Counted from the first letter of the stretch, positions 56,174 through 64,000 are shown. The stretch: 64,000 nt of DNA from Streptomyces sp. CB09001 (GCF_003369795.1 NZ_CP026730.1:3596001-3660000), one strand, 5' to 3'. Translations and numbers: made by a program. The notes: a model not told the origin generated them from the letters alone.

Positions 56174-56703
56174 CCTCTTACGGCGACGCACGGCCTTCCG
56201 GCTGCACACCTTTCGAAGAGGAACTGATGAACGCCATGGACCGATTCGCGAACTCCGCCAACGCCCCCGACTTCGACGCGTCCCAGATCCTGCGCCGCAC
56301 CCGGCGCAGGCGCACCATCGGCGTCGCCGCCGTTGCCGCCGCCCTCATCGCTGCGGGCGGGGGCACCGCCCTGGCCACCTCGGTAGCCGGCGGCAGCAGC
56401 TCGACCCCGGCGGCTACCAGCGCGGCCACCAACAGCGCGGCCACCAACAGCGACGCCACCAGCAGCGACGCCACCACCATGCTGTACCTCTTCTCCAACG
56501 GCCAGAGCGTCCCGATCGACTTCGCGGGCTGGAGCCAGTACGAGGCCAAGAGGTACATGCAGAAGACGCAGACGACGCTCGGCACCGTCACCGAGAAGGC
56601 CGTCAAGGGCTGCAAGCCGGGCTCGGTGCTCGGCGTGTCCCCGCACGCCCCGAAGACCGTCAAGAAGGGCGACACGGTCGACTTCACCGTATGCGCCGGC
56701 TGA
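56170..56703 (+). CDS. Single-pass membrane protein with PASTA-like outer domain, probable sigma-factor partner
   Basis: 177 residues. A cytoplasmic head of about 48 residues has no zinc-anti-sigma motif (no HxxxCxxC). One membrane helix (IGVAAVAAALIAAGGGTALA, about 50-70) follows, then a Ser/Thr/Ala linker with repeats of ATNSDATSSDAT, and a C-terminal PASTA-like domain (DFAGWSQYEAKRYMQKTQTTLGTVTEKAVKGCKPGSVLGVSPHA, GDTVDFTVCAG) with two cysteines. Translational coupling to the sigma factor suggests an anti-sigma or co-regulator that senses the cell wall. Inference. Confidence 0.8.
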   Translation: MTSYGDARPSGCTPFEEELMNAMDRFANSANAPDFDASQILRRTRRRRTIGVAAVAAALIAAGGGTALATSVAGGSSSTPAATSAATNSAATNSDATSSDATTMLYLFSNGQSVPIDFAGWSQYEAKRYMQKTQTTLGTVTEKAVKGCKPGSVLGVSPHAPKTVKKGDTVDFTVCAG

Positions 56704-56725
56704 CCAGGTCCTGAGCCGATAGGAC

Positions 56726-56754
56726 GCCCGCCCCTGCGTCAATCAGGGGCGGGC
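56726..56754 (+). terminator. Hairpin after the sigma-factor operon
   Basis: 11-bp stem (GCCCGCCCCTG and complement) with a seven-base loop, 22 bp after the PASTA-like gene stop. Confidence 0.75.
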
Positions 56755-56796
56755 CCCCGTCACAACATCACACCGGACCAGACTCCCGCAGCGGAA

Positions 56797-56912
56797 TTGG
56801 CTGGAGAGGGACGACTGGTGGACACGCGCTCTCTGGTGCGATCAGGTCCGGGCACTACCCCGCTGCCCAGACGGTTCTCCGGAAGGATCACGGTGCTCAG
56901 GCTCAGACTCAT
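56797..56912 (-). pseudogene. Possible remnant of an LLM-class flavoenzyme
   Basis: On the minus strand a frame from 56912 reads MSLSLSTVILPENRL, which shares LSTVILP with the intact LLM protein 1.4 kb away. The following residues no longer match and the frame is short. Either a decayed paralogue or coincidence. Confidence 0.25.
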
Positions 56913-56940
56913 GTCTCCGAGCCTGAGCGGCCGTCCCCCG

Positions 56941-56954
56941 GTTTCACGTGAAAC
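56941..56954. promoter_or_regulatory. parS site
   Basis: Exact core between the sigma operon and the hypothetical/kptA pair. Flanks do not pair further. Confidence 0.9.
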
Positions 56955-56965
56955 AGCGTCCGTCG

Positions 56966-57424
56966 TCACCGTACGCGACTGCTCAGCCACGGGGTGAGGA
57001 GGAGCATCGACACGTGCTCCTTGTGGGCCCGGTCGCCCGGCAACGGAACGATCAGGCGGTATCCGGGCGGAAAGCGGCGCCCGTGGACGTGGGCGAGGCC
57101 GCCGAAGACGGAGCGCAGGAACGCGGGCACGTCGTCGCGTTCGACATCAGGAAACTCCACGTTCTCGACGGTGATCAGGGCATCGCCCTCGTGGAAGAGC
57201 CGGACGCTCACCCGGGGAGCACCGCCGAACTCGACGAACGCCTCGTGCGGGAGAGAGCCGTCGGTGTCGGTGGTCACTCCCACCCCGGCGGCGCTGTGGC
57301 GGGAGGTCTGGTCGGCGCCGATGTCGTCGGTGACCTCGATCTCCAGCGCGTACTCCTGGGCGACGGCGCGGAGGGCGGTGACGGCGGCCTGGGTGGTGGG
57401 CAGGTGCTCCATGCCTTCGATCAT
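56966..57424 (-). CDS. Hypothetical protein downstream of kptA
   Basis: 152 residues; ATG at 57424 six bases after the kptA stop, or ATG at 57412. No membrane helix. Acidic and soluble, with a beta-rich middle (HEAFVEFGGAPRVSVRLFHEGDALITVENVEFPDVERDDVPAFLRSVFGGL) and a C-terminus LIVPLPGDRAHKEHVSMLLLTPWLSSRVR. Co-transcription with the RNA phosphotransferase suggests a related function. Not recognised. Confidence 0.72.
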   Translation of the reverse strand: MIEGMEHLPTTQAAVTALRAVAQEYALEIEVTDDIGADQTSRHSAAGVGVTTDTDGSLPHEAFVEFGGAPRVSVRLFHEGDALITVENVEFPDVERDDVPAFLRSVFGGLAHVHGRRFPPGYRLIVPLPGDRAHKEHVSMLLLTPWLSSRVR

Positions 57425-57430
57425 GCTGGG

Positions 57431-57979
57431 TCAGTGCGGAGCGGGAAAGCGCAGATAGCGGGACGGCACGTGCTGCGTCAGCCAGACCCCGTTCGCGCTG
57501 ACGTGGAAGAGGTGTCCGTCGTGGTGCATGGCGGCGGCGTCCACCGGGAGGACGACCGGCCGGCCACGGCGTGCTCCGACCCGGGTCGCGGTCTCCCGGT
57601 CCGGCGAGAGGTGGACGTCGTGCCGGTTCATCGGCCGCAGGCCCTCGGCGCGAATGGCCTCCAGATGCCGGGCCACGGTCCCGTGGTAGAGGTACGGCGG
57701 CGGGGTGGCCACGGGCAGCTGGAGATCCACCTCGATGCTGTGGCCCTGGCTGGCCCGGATGCGGGTCCCCTCCACCGCGAAGCGCCGCTTGTCGTTGGTG
57801 GCGACCACGTGGTCGAGCTCTTGGCGGGTGAAGCGGAAGCCGTGCGCGGCCGCCGCGGCGACGAGTGTGTCGATCTCGACCCAGCCGCCCTCGTCGAGCG
57901 TGAGGCCGATCCTCTCCGGCTGGTGGCGCAGGTGCTTCGACAGATACTTGGACACCTTCACCGTGCGTTCCTGTTGCAT
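57431..57979 (-). CDS. kptA: RNA 2'-phosphotransferase, Tpt1/KptA family
   Basis: 182 residues, typical bacterial length. KVSKYLSKHLRHQPERIGLTLDEGGWVEI, FRFTRQELDHVVATNDKRRFAVEGTRIRASQGHS, YHGT, HLSPDRETATRVGARRGRPVVLPVDA and NGVWLTQHVP are the conserved blocks, including the RHQPE and SQGHS catalytic parts. The enzyme uses NAD to remove a 2'-phosphate from spliced tRNA in eukaryotes; bacterial copies may instead remove or ADP-ribosylate RNA 2'- or 5'-phosphates. It forms a pair with the hypothetical gene six to seven bases downstream. Confidence 0.93.
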   Translation of the reverse strand: MQQERTVKVSKYLSKHLRHQPERIGLTLDEGGWVEIDTLVAAAAAHGFRFTRQELDHVVATNDKRRFAVEGTRIRASQGHSIEVDLQLPVATPPPYLYHGTVARHLEAIRAEGLRPMNRHDVHLSPDRETATRVGARRGRPVVLPVDAAAMHHDGHLFHVSANGVWLTQHVPSRYLRFPAPH

Positions 57980-58035
57980 GACACCAGCCTGCCTAGTGAG
58001 ACGCGTGTCACGCGATCGATTTTGGCGCCAGGGTT

Positions 58036-58090
58036 TGATCCACAGTCAAGTCGAGTTATCCACAGGATGGTTGGGGGATCCTGTGGAAAC
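58036..58090. promoter_or_regulatory. DnaA-box-like sequences between kptA and the fusion gene
   Basis: TTATCCACA at 58056-58064 is a perfect box, with weaker copies TGATCCACA (58036-58044) and the minus-strand GTTTCCACA (58082-58090). A small DnaA-binding cluster or a chance group. Confidence 0.5.
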
Positions 58091-59847
58091 TACAGGGGCG
58101 GCTTCACCCGGGCGAGGCGCCGCAGCACCCGGGGTGCGAAGCGGGACACGAGGTGAGCACCGCGCGCCTCCGGCGTCACCGGGACCACCGCCCGGTTGCG
58201 CACGACCGCCTCCAGTACGGCGTCCGCCACCTTCTCCGGCGGATAGTTGCGCGCCCCGTACAGCCGGGCGGCGCGCTGCTGCCGGCGCTTCTCCTCCTCG
58301 GCGTCCACGCCCGCGAAGTGGGCCGTGGAGGTGATGTTGGTGTTGACCAGGCCGGGGCAGATCGCCGTGACGCCGATGCCCTGGTCGGCCAGCTCGGCAC
58401 GCAGGCACTCGCTCAGAATCAGCACGGCCGCCTTGGAGGTGGCGTAGGCGGGCAGCACCCTGGAGGGCTGGAAGGCCGCCGCCGACGCGGTGTTGACGAT
58501 GTGGCCGCCCTGCCCGCGCTCGGCCATCTGCCGGCCGAACAGACGGCAGCCGTGGATCACACCCCACAGGTTGACGTCGAGGACCTTCTTCCAGTCCTCC
58601 GGCGTGGTGTCGAAGAAGGAGCCGGACAGCCCGATCCCGGCGTTGTTCACGAGCACGTCCACCACGCCGTACTCGGCGGCGACCCTGGCCGCCAGCTTCT
58701 CCATGGCCTGCTCGTCGGAGACGTCCACGGCCTCCGCCCAGGCGGCCGGCGCGCCGATCAGCCGGCACAGCTCCGCGGTCCGGGCGGCGGCCTCGGCCTC
58801 CCGGTCGACGGCCACCACGCGCGCGCCGGCCTCGGCGAACGCGAAGGCCGTCGCCCGCCCGATGCCGCTGCCCGCGCCGGTGACCAGGACCAACTGCCCG
58901 CCGAAGCGGTCCGCGTACCTCCCGTTCGCCGCGATCTCGGACCGGCCGTCCTCGGTGGCGGTGACGAACTCCGTGATCCAGTCCGCCAGCCGGTCCGGCC
59001 GGGTGCGCGGCACCCAGTGCTTCGCGGGCAGCGTGCGCCGGGTGAGCGACGGCGCCCACTGCTCAAGACCGTCGTAGAGCCGCTCCGACAGGAAGGCGTC
59101 GCCGAGGGGTGTGATGAGCTGCACGGGCGCGTGCGCGTAGGCGTCCTCGCGCGGCCTGCGCAGCCGGGGCCGGACGTTGTCCCGGTACAGCCACGCCCCG
59201 TGTGCGGCGTCCGACGGCAGCGACGGGGTCGGGTAGTCGCCGCCGGGCACCTTCTCGAGGCGCTCCAGGATGCCCGGCCAGCGCTTGCCGAGGGGGCCGC
59301 GCCAGGCCAGCTCCGGGAGCACGGGGGTGTGGAGCAGGTAGACGTACCAGGACTTGGCGCCCTGGCCGAGCAGCTGTCCGACCCGGCGCGGGGTGGGACG
59401 CCTGAGGCGCTTGTTGATCCAGTGCCCGAAGTGGTCGAGGGAGGGTCCGGACATCGAGGTGAAGGAGGCGATGCGGCCCTCGGTGCGCTTGACCGTGACG
59501 AACTCCCAGGACTGCACCGAGCCCCAGTCGTGGCCCACCAGGTGCACGGGACGGTCAGGGCTGACCGCGTCGGCCACCGCCAGGAAGTCGTCCGTCAGCT
59601 TCTCCAGCGTGAACCCGCCCCGCAGCGGGCTCGGCGCGGTGGACCGGCCGTGGCCGCGGACGTCGTAGAGGACCACGTGGAAGCGGCCGGCCAGGCGGGC
59701 GGCGACCTCGGACCAGACCTCCTTGCTGTCCGGGTAGCCGTGCACCAGGACGACCGTGGGCCGCCGCGGATCGCCCAGCTCCGCCACGCACAGCTCGACC
59801 CCGCCCGTGCGCAGCCGGCGCTCCCGCGCACCCTCCAGCACCGTCAT
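58090..59847 (-). CDS. Alpha/beta hydrolase-SDR fusion protein
   Basis: 585 residues from the ATG at 59847, which follows GGAGGAGAC. Residues 1-290 are an alpha/beta hydrolase with VHGYPDSKEVW and the nucleophile D107 in GHDWGS (haloalkane dehalogenase/epoxide hydrolase type). Residues about 310-585 are an NAD(P) short-chain dehydrogenase with TGAGSGIG, VNNAG and the YATSK catalytic pair. The two domains probably act on one lipid or epoxide-like substrate in series. It overlaps the upstream gene by four bases. Substrate unknown. Confidence 0.9.
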   Translation of the reverse strand: MTVLEGARERRLRTGGVELCVAELGDPRRPTVVLVHGYPDSKEVWSEVAARLAGRFHVVLYDVRGHGRSTAPSPLRGGFTLEKLTDDFLAVADAVSPDRPVHLVGHDWGSVQSWEFVTVKRTEGRIASFTSMSGPSLDHFGHWINKRLRRPTPRRVGQLLGQGAKSWYVYLLHTPVLPELAWRGPLGKRWPGILERLEKVPGGDYPTPSLPSDAAHGAWLYRDNVRPRLRRPREDAYAHAPVQLITPLGDAFLSERLYDGLEQWAPSLTRRTLPAKHWVPRTRPDRLADWITEFVTATEDGRSEIAANGRYADRFGGQLVLVTGAGSGIGRATAFAFAEAGARVVAVDREAEAAARTAELCRLIGAPAAWAEAVDVSDEQAMEKLAARVAAEYGVVDVLVNNAGIGLSGSFFDTTPEDWKKVLDVNLWGVIHGCRLFGRQMAERGQGGHIVNTASAAAFQPSRVLPAYATSKAAVLILSECLRAELADQGIGVTAICPGLVNTNITSTAHFAGVDAEEEKRRQQRAARLYGARNYPPEKVADAVLEAVVRNRAVVPVTPEARGAHLVSRFAPRVLRRLARVKPPL

Positions 59848-60248
59848 GTCTCCTCCGCCCAGCGCCGCACGTGCGGCAGATCGTCGTCCAGCCAGAAGGC
59901 GCTCTCCTCGGGATCCGCGGAGTCGGTGACGACCAGGATCTCCTCGAACTTCGCGCCCGTACCCCGGAGACCGGGGCGGGGTTCGACCGCCCACAGCCCC
60001 GCGCGGGGCGGGTGGGCGGAGAAGCGGTACGGGCCGAGCGCCCCGGAGCGGCCGATGTCGGCGGTGCATCCCCGGTACACGGGTGCCAGGTCCAGGATGA
60101 ACGGCATTCTCGGCTCCCGCCGGGCGGCCACGGAGTCGGCGCACTCGTAGGCGAGGCGCCGCACCTCGCGGAACCCCCGCAGTCCCGCGCGGAGTCCGGT
60201 CGCCGTCGTCATCGTCATCGCCGTCGCCGTCGCCGTCGTGCCACCCAT
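59844..60248 (-). CDS. Small hypothetical protein, coupled to the hydrolase-SDR fusion
   Basis: 134 residues. GGGGGTG lies eight bases before the ATG, so the start is well supported although the first 15 residues (GGTTATATAMTMTTAT) come from a GACGGC microsatellite. The rest has no membrane helix and ends in an acidic stretch (SADPEESAFWLDDDLPHVRRW). Its stop overlaps the start of the hydrolase-SDR gene (ATGA). Function unknown. Confidence 0.7.
   Translation of the reverse strand: MGGTTATATAMTMTTATGLRAGLRGFREVRRLAYECADSVAARREPRMPFILDLAPVYRGCTADIGRSGALGPYRFSAHPPRAGLWAVEPRPGLRGTGAKFEEILVVTDSADPEESAFWLDDDLPHVRRWAEET
60203..60239. repeat. GAC-rich microsatellite at the start of the small hypothetical gene
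   Basis: Tandem GACGGC/GACGAT units (seen on the minus strand) encode Thr-Ala/Thr-Met at the N-terminus. Copy-number change would alter only the first residues. Confidence 0.6.
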
Positions 60249-60496
60249 GCCGTGTCACCCCCGTCCCACCGTCCCGGCGCGGTCCGCGCCGACCGTGCTA
60301 CTCGCCCGTAACGTGACGCCGCCGAATCTCCCAGTTGTTAGACCCATCGTCAATAGGGTGGTCGGTGCGGACTCGGAAGCCGGCGCCGTGGCTCTCAGGT
60401 ACGGCATCCCCTACGGGCCCGTACTACTCGAGACTGACGCCAAGACGGCTCTGCGGTCTGACGACCGCAGTGGCGGACGTCACTACTGTCATCGAT

Positions 60497-61465
60497 GTGA
60501 CTGTGATCGCGACCGAAAGCCTGAGCAAGCGGTTCCCCCGGGTGACCGCGCTCGACCGGCTCTCCGTGGACGTCGGACCCGGTGTGACCGGACTCGTCGG
60601 TGCCAACGGCGCCGGCAAGTCCACCCTGATCAAGATCCTGCTGGGTCTGTCTTCCGCCACCGAGGGCCGGGCCGAAGTGCTCGGACTCGATGTCGCCACC
60701 AAGGGCGCCGACATCCGCGAGCGGGTCGGCTACATGCCGGAGCACGACTGCCTGCCACCCGACGTCTCGGCCACCGAGTTCGTCGTCCACATGGCACGCA
60801 TGTCCGGCCTGCCGCCCACCGCCGCCCGCGAGCGCACCGCCGACACCCTGCGCCACGTCGGCCTCTACGAGGAGCGCTACCGTCCCATCGGCGGCTACTC
60901 GACGGGCATGAAGCAGCGTGTGAAGCTCGCGCAGGCCCTCGTCCACGACCCCCAGCTGGTCTTCCTCGACGAGCCGACCAACGGCCTCGACCCGGTCGGC
61001 CGCGACGAGATGCTCGGCCTCATCCGCCGCATCCACACCGACTTCGGCATCTCCGTCCTGGTCACCTCGCACCTGCTGGGCGAGCTCGAGCGCACCTGCG
61101 ACCACGTCGTCGTCGTGGACGGCGGCAAGCTGCTGCGCTCCAGCTCCACCACGGACTTCACCCAGACCACCACGACCCTCGCGATCGAGGTCACCGACAC
61201 CGACGCCCACCCCGACGGCACCCTCGCGGTGCGCGACGCGCTCGACGCGCGCGGGGTGACCGTCCAGGACGGCAGCGGCCTGCCCGGCGCCGGCCACGTC
61301 CTGCTGCTCACCTCGGCGGGCGAGGAGACCTACGACCTGGTCCGCGACGTCATAGCGGACCTCGGCGTCGGCCTGGTGCGCATGGAGCAGCGCCGGCACC
61401 ACATCTCGGAGGTCTTCACCGACAGCGACGCAGCACGGAAGGAGGCGGTCGGCCATGGCAGCTGA
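60497..61465 (+). CDS. ABC transporter ATP-binding protein
   Basis: 322 residues from the GTG at 60497; the next GTG (60503) is equally possible and no ribosome site is visible, so the mRNA may be leaderless. Walker A GANGAGKSTLIKILLG, signature YSTGMKQRVKLAQAL, Walker B LVFLDEPTNGLDP. ABC-2 type ATPase. Overlaps the next gene by 11 bp. Part of a four-gene operon. Confidence 0.92.
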   Translation: MTVIATESLSKRFPRVTALDRLSVDVGPGVTGLVGANGAGKSTLIKILLGLSSATEGRAEVLGLDVATKGADIRERVGYMPEHDCLPPDVSATEFVVHMARMSGLPPTAARERTADTLRHVGLYEERYRPIGGYSTGMKQRVKLAQALVHDPQLVFLDEPTNGLDPVGRDEMLGLIRRIHTDFGISVLVTSHLLGELERTCDHVVVVDGGKLLRSSSTTDFTQTTTTLAIEVTDTDAHPDGTLAVRDALDARGVTVQDGSGLPGAGHVLLLTSAGEETYDLVRDVIADLGVGLVRMEQRRHHISEVFTDSDAARKEAVGHGS

Positions 61466-62363
61466 ACAGCCCACAGCCACGGTGCCGGGTGACCAGACCC
61501 GCATCCACAACATCGGCTACCGCAGTTACGACGGCCCCCGCCTCGGCCGCGCCTACGCCCGCCGTTCGCTGTACTCGCAGTCCCTGCGCGGTGCCTACGG
61601 CCTCGGCCGCTCGGCCAAGTCCAAGGTGCTGCCGATGCTGCTGTTCGTGGTGATGTGCCTCCCGGCGGGCATCATGGTCGCGGTCGCCGTCGCCACCAAG
61701 GCCGACGACCTGCCCGTGGACTACACGCGCTACGCGATCGTCCTGCAGGCCGTCATCAGTCTCTACGTCGCGGCCCAGGCCCCCCAGTCCGTCTCGCGCG
61801 ACCTGCGCTTCAAGACCGTGCCGCTGTACTTCTCCCGGCCGATCGAGACCTCCGACTACGTGCGCGCCAAGTACGCCTCGCTGGCCTCGGCCCTGTTCAT
61901 CCTCACCGCCGCACCCCTGCTGGTGCTCTACGTGGGTGCGCTGCTCGCCAAACTCGACTTCGCGGACCAGACCAAGGGGTTCGCCCAGGGGCTGGTCTCC
62001 GTGGCACTGCTCTCCCTGCTCTTCGCCGGCCTCGGCCTGGTCGTCGCGTCGGTCACCCCCCGTCGCGGCTTCGGCATCGCGGCCGTCATCGCAGTCCTGA
62101 CCATCACCTACGGGGCGGTCTCCACGCTCCAGGCCATCGCGGACGTCCAGGGCAGCTCCGGAGCCGTCGCCTGGATAGGCCTGTTCTCGCCGATCACCTT
62201 GATCGACGGAGTCTCATCGGCCTTCCTGGGAGCGACCTCGGCCTTCCCCAGCGGGGTCGGCCCGAGCAACGGCGAGGGCGCCGTCTACGTCCTCGTCACC
62301 CTCGGCCTGATCGCCGGCGCCTACGGCATGCTGATGCGCCGCTACAAGAAGGTGGGACTGTGA
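61455..62363 (+). CDS. ABC-2 type transporter permease
   Basis: 302 residues, six or so hydrophobic helices. An N-terminal cytoplasmic segment (IHNIGYRSYDGPRLGRAYARRSLY) is typical of ABC-2 permeases in this group, followed by LPMLLFVVMCLPAGIMVAVAVA. The last codon overlaps the next start (GTGA). Substrate unknown. Confidence 0.88.
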   Translation: MAAEQPTATVPGDQTRIHNIGYRSYDGPRLGRAYARRSLYSQSLRGAYGLGRSAKSKVLPMLLFVVMCLPAGIMVAVAVATKADDLPVDYTRYAIVLQAVISLYVAAQAPQSVSRDLRFKTVPLYFSRPIETSDYVRAKYASLASALFILTAAPLLVLYVGALLAKLDFADQTKGFAQGLVSVALLSLLFAGLGLVVASVTPRRGFGIAAVIAVLTITYGAVSTLQAIADVQGSSGAVAWIGLFSPITLIDGVSSAFLGATSAFPSGVGPSNGEGAVYVLVTLGLIAGAYGMLMRRYKKVGL

Positions 62364-63271
62364 CCACGCTGAACATCGACCACGTCTCCCGCTGGTTCGG
62401 CAACGTGGTCGCCGTCAACGACATCACCATGACGATCGGCCCCGGCGTCACCGGCCTGCTCGGCCCCAACGGCGCCGGAAAGTCCACCCTCATCAACATG
62501 ATGGGCGGCTTCCTCGCCCCCTCCACCGGCAGCGTCACCCTCGACGGCCAGGCGGTCTGGCGCAACGAGGACATCTACAAGCACATCGGCATCGTCCCCG
62601 AGCGGGAGGCGATGTACGACTTCCTCACCGGCCGCGAGTTCGTCCTCGCCAACGCCGAACTGCACGGGCTGGGGGCCAAGGCGGCCGACGAGGCCCTCGC
62701 CACCGTGGAGATGGCCTACGCCCAGGACCGGAAGATCGCCACGTACTCCAAGGGCATGCGCCAGCGCGTGAAGATGGCGTCCGCCCTCGTCCACCAGCCG
62801 TCGCTGCTCCTGCTCGACGAGCCGTTCAACGGCATGGACCCGCGCCAGCGCATGCAGCTGATGGACCTGCTGCGGCGCATGGGTGACGAGGGCCGCACCG
62901 TGCTGTTCTCCTCGCACATCCTGGAAGAGGTCGAACAGCTCGCCTGGCACATCGAGGTCATCGTCGCCGGACGCCACGCGGCCAGCGGCGACTTCCGCAA
63001 GATCCGTCGCCTGATGACCGACCGGCCGCACCGCTACCTGGTGCGTTCCAGCGACGACCGGGCCCTCGCGGCCGCGCTGATCGCCGACCCGTCGACGTCC
63101 GGCATCGAGGTCGACCTCGCCGAGGGAGCCCTGCGCATCCAGGCAGTCGACTTCGGCCGGTTCACGGTCCTGCTGCCGAAGGTCGCCCGCGACCACGGCA
63201 TCCGGCTGCTCACGGTCTCGCCGTCCGACGAGTCCCTCGAGTCCGTCTTCTCGTATCTCGTCGCGGCGTAG
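62360..63271 (+). CDS. ABC transporter ATP-binding protein
   Basis: 303 residues from a GTG. Walker A GPNGAGKSTLINMMGG, signature YSKGMRQRVKMASAL, Walker B LLLLDEPFNGMDP. Second ATPase of the operon, presumably paired with the following permease. The four genes form two ATPase-permease pairs, probably one heteromeric exporter. Confidence 0.92.
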   Translation: MTTLNIDHVSRWFGNVVAVNDITMTIGPGVTGLLGPNGAGKSTLINMMGGFLAPSTGSVTLDGQAVWRNEDIYKHIGIVPEREAMYDFLTGREFVLANAELHGLGAKAADEALATVEMAYAQDRKIATYSKGMRQRVKMASALVHQPSLLLLDEPFNGMDPRQRMQLMDLLRRMGDEGRTVLFSSHILEEVEQLAWHIEVIVAGRHAASGDFRKIRRLMTDRPHRYLVRSSDDRALAAALIADPSTSGIEVDLAEGALRIQAVDFGRFTVLLPKVARDHGIRLLTVSPSDESLESVFSYLVAA

Positions 63272-63282
63272 GAGGCCGAAGA

Positions 63283-64000
63283 ATGTACGACCCCACAGTC
63301 GCCCGACTCACCTACCGGGCCCTGCTCGGCCGCCGCCGGGCCCTCATCCTGGGCGTGCTCCCCCTGCTGCTGCTCGTCATCGCCGTCGCGGTGCGCGCGC
63401 TCGCCGGGGCCGACGACCAGACCTCGGTCGACGTGCTGGGCGGGTTCGCCCTCGCCACCATGGTGCCGATCATCGGCGTCATCGCCGGTACCGGCGCCAT
63501 CGGCCCCGAGATCGACGACGGCTCGGTGGTGTATCTGCTGTCCAAGCCGATCAAGCGGCCGACGATCATCTTCACCAAGCTGATCGTCGCCATAGCCGTG
63601 ACCATGGTCTTCTCCGCCGTGCCCACGCTCCTCGCGGGCCTGATCCTCAACGGCAACGGCCAGCAGGTCGCCATCGCCTACACGATCGCCGCGTTGGTCG
63701 CCTCCATCGCCTACGCCGCGCTGTTCCTGCTGCTGGGCACGGTGTCCCGGCACGCGGTGGTCTTCGGGCTCGTCTACGCCCTCGTCTGGGAGGCCCTGTT
63801 CGGCTCCCTGGTGCCGGGGGCCCGCACGCTGAGCGTCCAGCAGTGGTCGCTGGCGGTGGCCCAGAAGGTCGCCGACGGGGACATGGTGACCTCCGACGTC
63901 GGTCTGCCGACCGCGACGGTGCTGCTCGCCGCGGTGACCGTGCTCGCCACCTGGTACGCCGGCCAGAAGCTGCGCTCCCTGACCCTCGCCGGGGAGGAGT
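63283..64000 (+). CDS. ABC-2 type permease, cut by the window edge
   Basis: At least 239 residues; the end is just beyond the right edge. Hydrophobic helices include LILGVLPLLLLVIAVAVRAL, ALATMVPIIGVIAGTGAIGPEIDDGSVVYLLSKPIKR and TIAALVASIAYAALFLLLGTVS. GSVVYLLSKP is the ABC-2 gate motif. It starts 11 bp after the second ATPase. Substrate unknown. Confidence 0.88.
   Translation, partial: MYDPTVARLTYRALLGRRRALILGVLPLLLLVIAVAVRALAGADDQTSVDVLGGFALATMVPIIGVIAGTGAIGPEIDDGSVVYLLSKPIKRPTIIFTKLIVAIAVTMVFSAVPTLLAGLILNGNGQQVAIAYTIAALVASIAYAALFLLLGTVSRHAVVFGLVYALVWEALFGSLVPGARTLSVQQWSLAVAQKVADGDMVTSDVGLPTATVLLAAVTVLATWYAGQKLRSLTLAGEE

Overview
This window is a piece of the core chromosome of a Streptomyces, close to the replication origin. 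The evidence is the very high GC content and codon bias, the sporulation genes ssgR and ssgA, the order of housekeeping genes (murJ, pcnA, femX, rpsF-ssb-rpsR-rplI, dnaB, thiC, hisC, cydABCD), and nine perfect copies of the streptomycete chromosome-partitioning site parS (GTTTCACGTGAAAC) plus three one-mismatch copies. From memory, the order matches the SCO3894 to SCO396x stretch of S. coelicolor; I could not check this. I see no insertion sequence, prophage, tRNA, rRNA or CRISPR array.

1-20 kb: the start of murJ (running off the left edge) with a secreted membrane-anchored partner; pcnA; a small membrane protein; an MFS transporter; a PadR repressor and inositol-phosphate synthase operon under a 33-bp palindrome; a class A penicillin-binding protein; a GT87-like membrane protein; an alanine-racemase-like protein paired with femX; the rpsF-ssb-rpsR-rplI operon; and a MATE transporter.

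20-33 kb: dnaB behind a cluster of DnaA-box-like sequences, then accessory metabolism: a serine hydrolase, acetyltransferases, a MarR/MFS/GlcG cassette, Nudix, LysR, and an operon of a holin-like protein, a tyrosine phosphatase and a PLP enzyme. This part ends with a cupin and a small membrane protein.

32-45 kb: ssgR-ssgA (sporulation), a YibE/F-like membrane protein with a His/Gly-rich tail, TPP riboswitch-thiC, a TerD/vWA fusion protein, a membrane protein, a metallophosphoesterase, a LacI regulator and a hisC-type aminotransferase.

44-64 kb: cydA-cydB-cydCD (cytochrome bd) behind a perfect Rex operator, followed by an orphan DevS/DosS-like histidine kinase, an M23 peptidase, a HAD phosphatase, a 9-bp minisatellite, an LLM flavoenzyme, a SigE-family sigma factor coupled to a PASTA-like membrane protein, a Tpt1/KptA RNA phosphotransferase, an alpha/beta hydrolase-SDR fusion, and a four-gene ABC-2 transporter operon cut by the right edge.

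Themes: cell-wall assembly (murJ, PBP, racemase-like, femX, M23), replication and segregation (ssb, dnaB, DnaA boxes, parS), and redox or oxygen response (inositol-phosphate synthase feeding mycothiol, Rex-cyd, heme-sensor-like kinase). The least expected observation is how the parS sites are placed: in terminator-like palindromes, over the cydCD start codon, and in degenerate form inside the thiC riboswitch.
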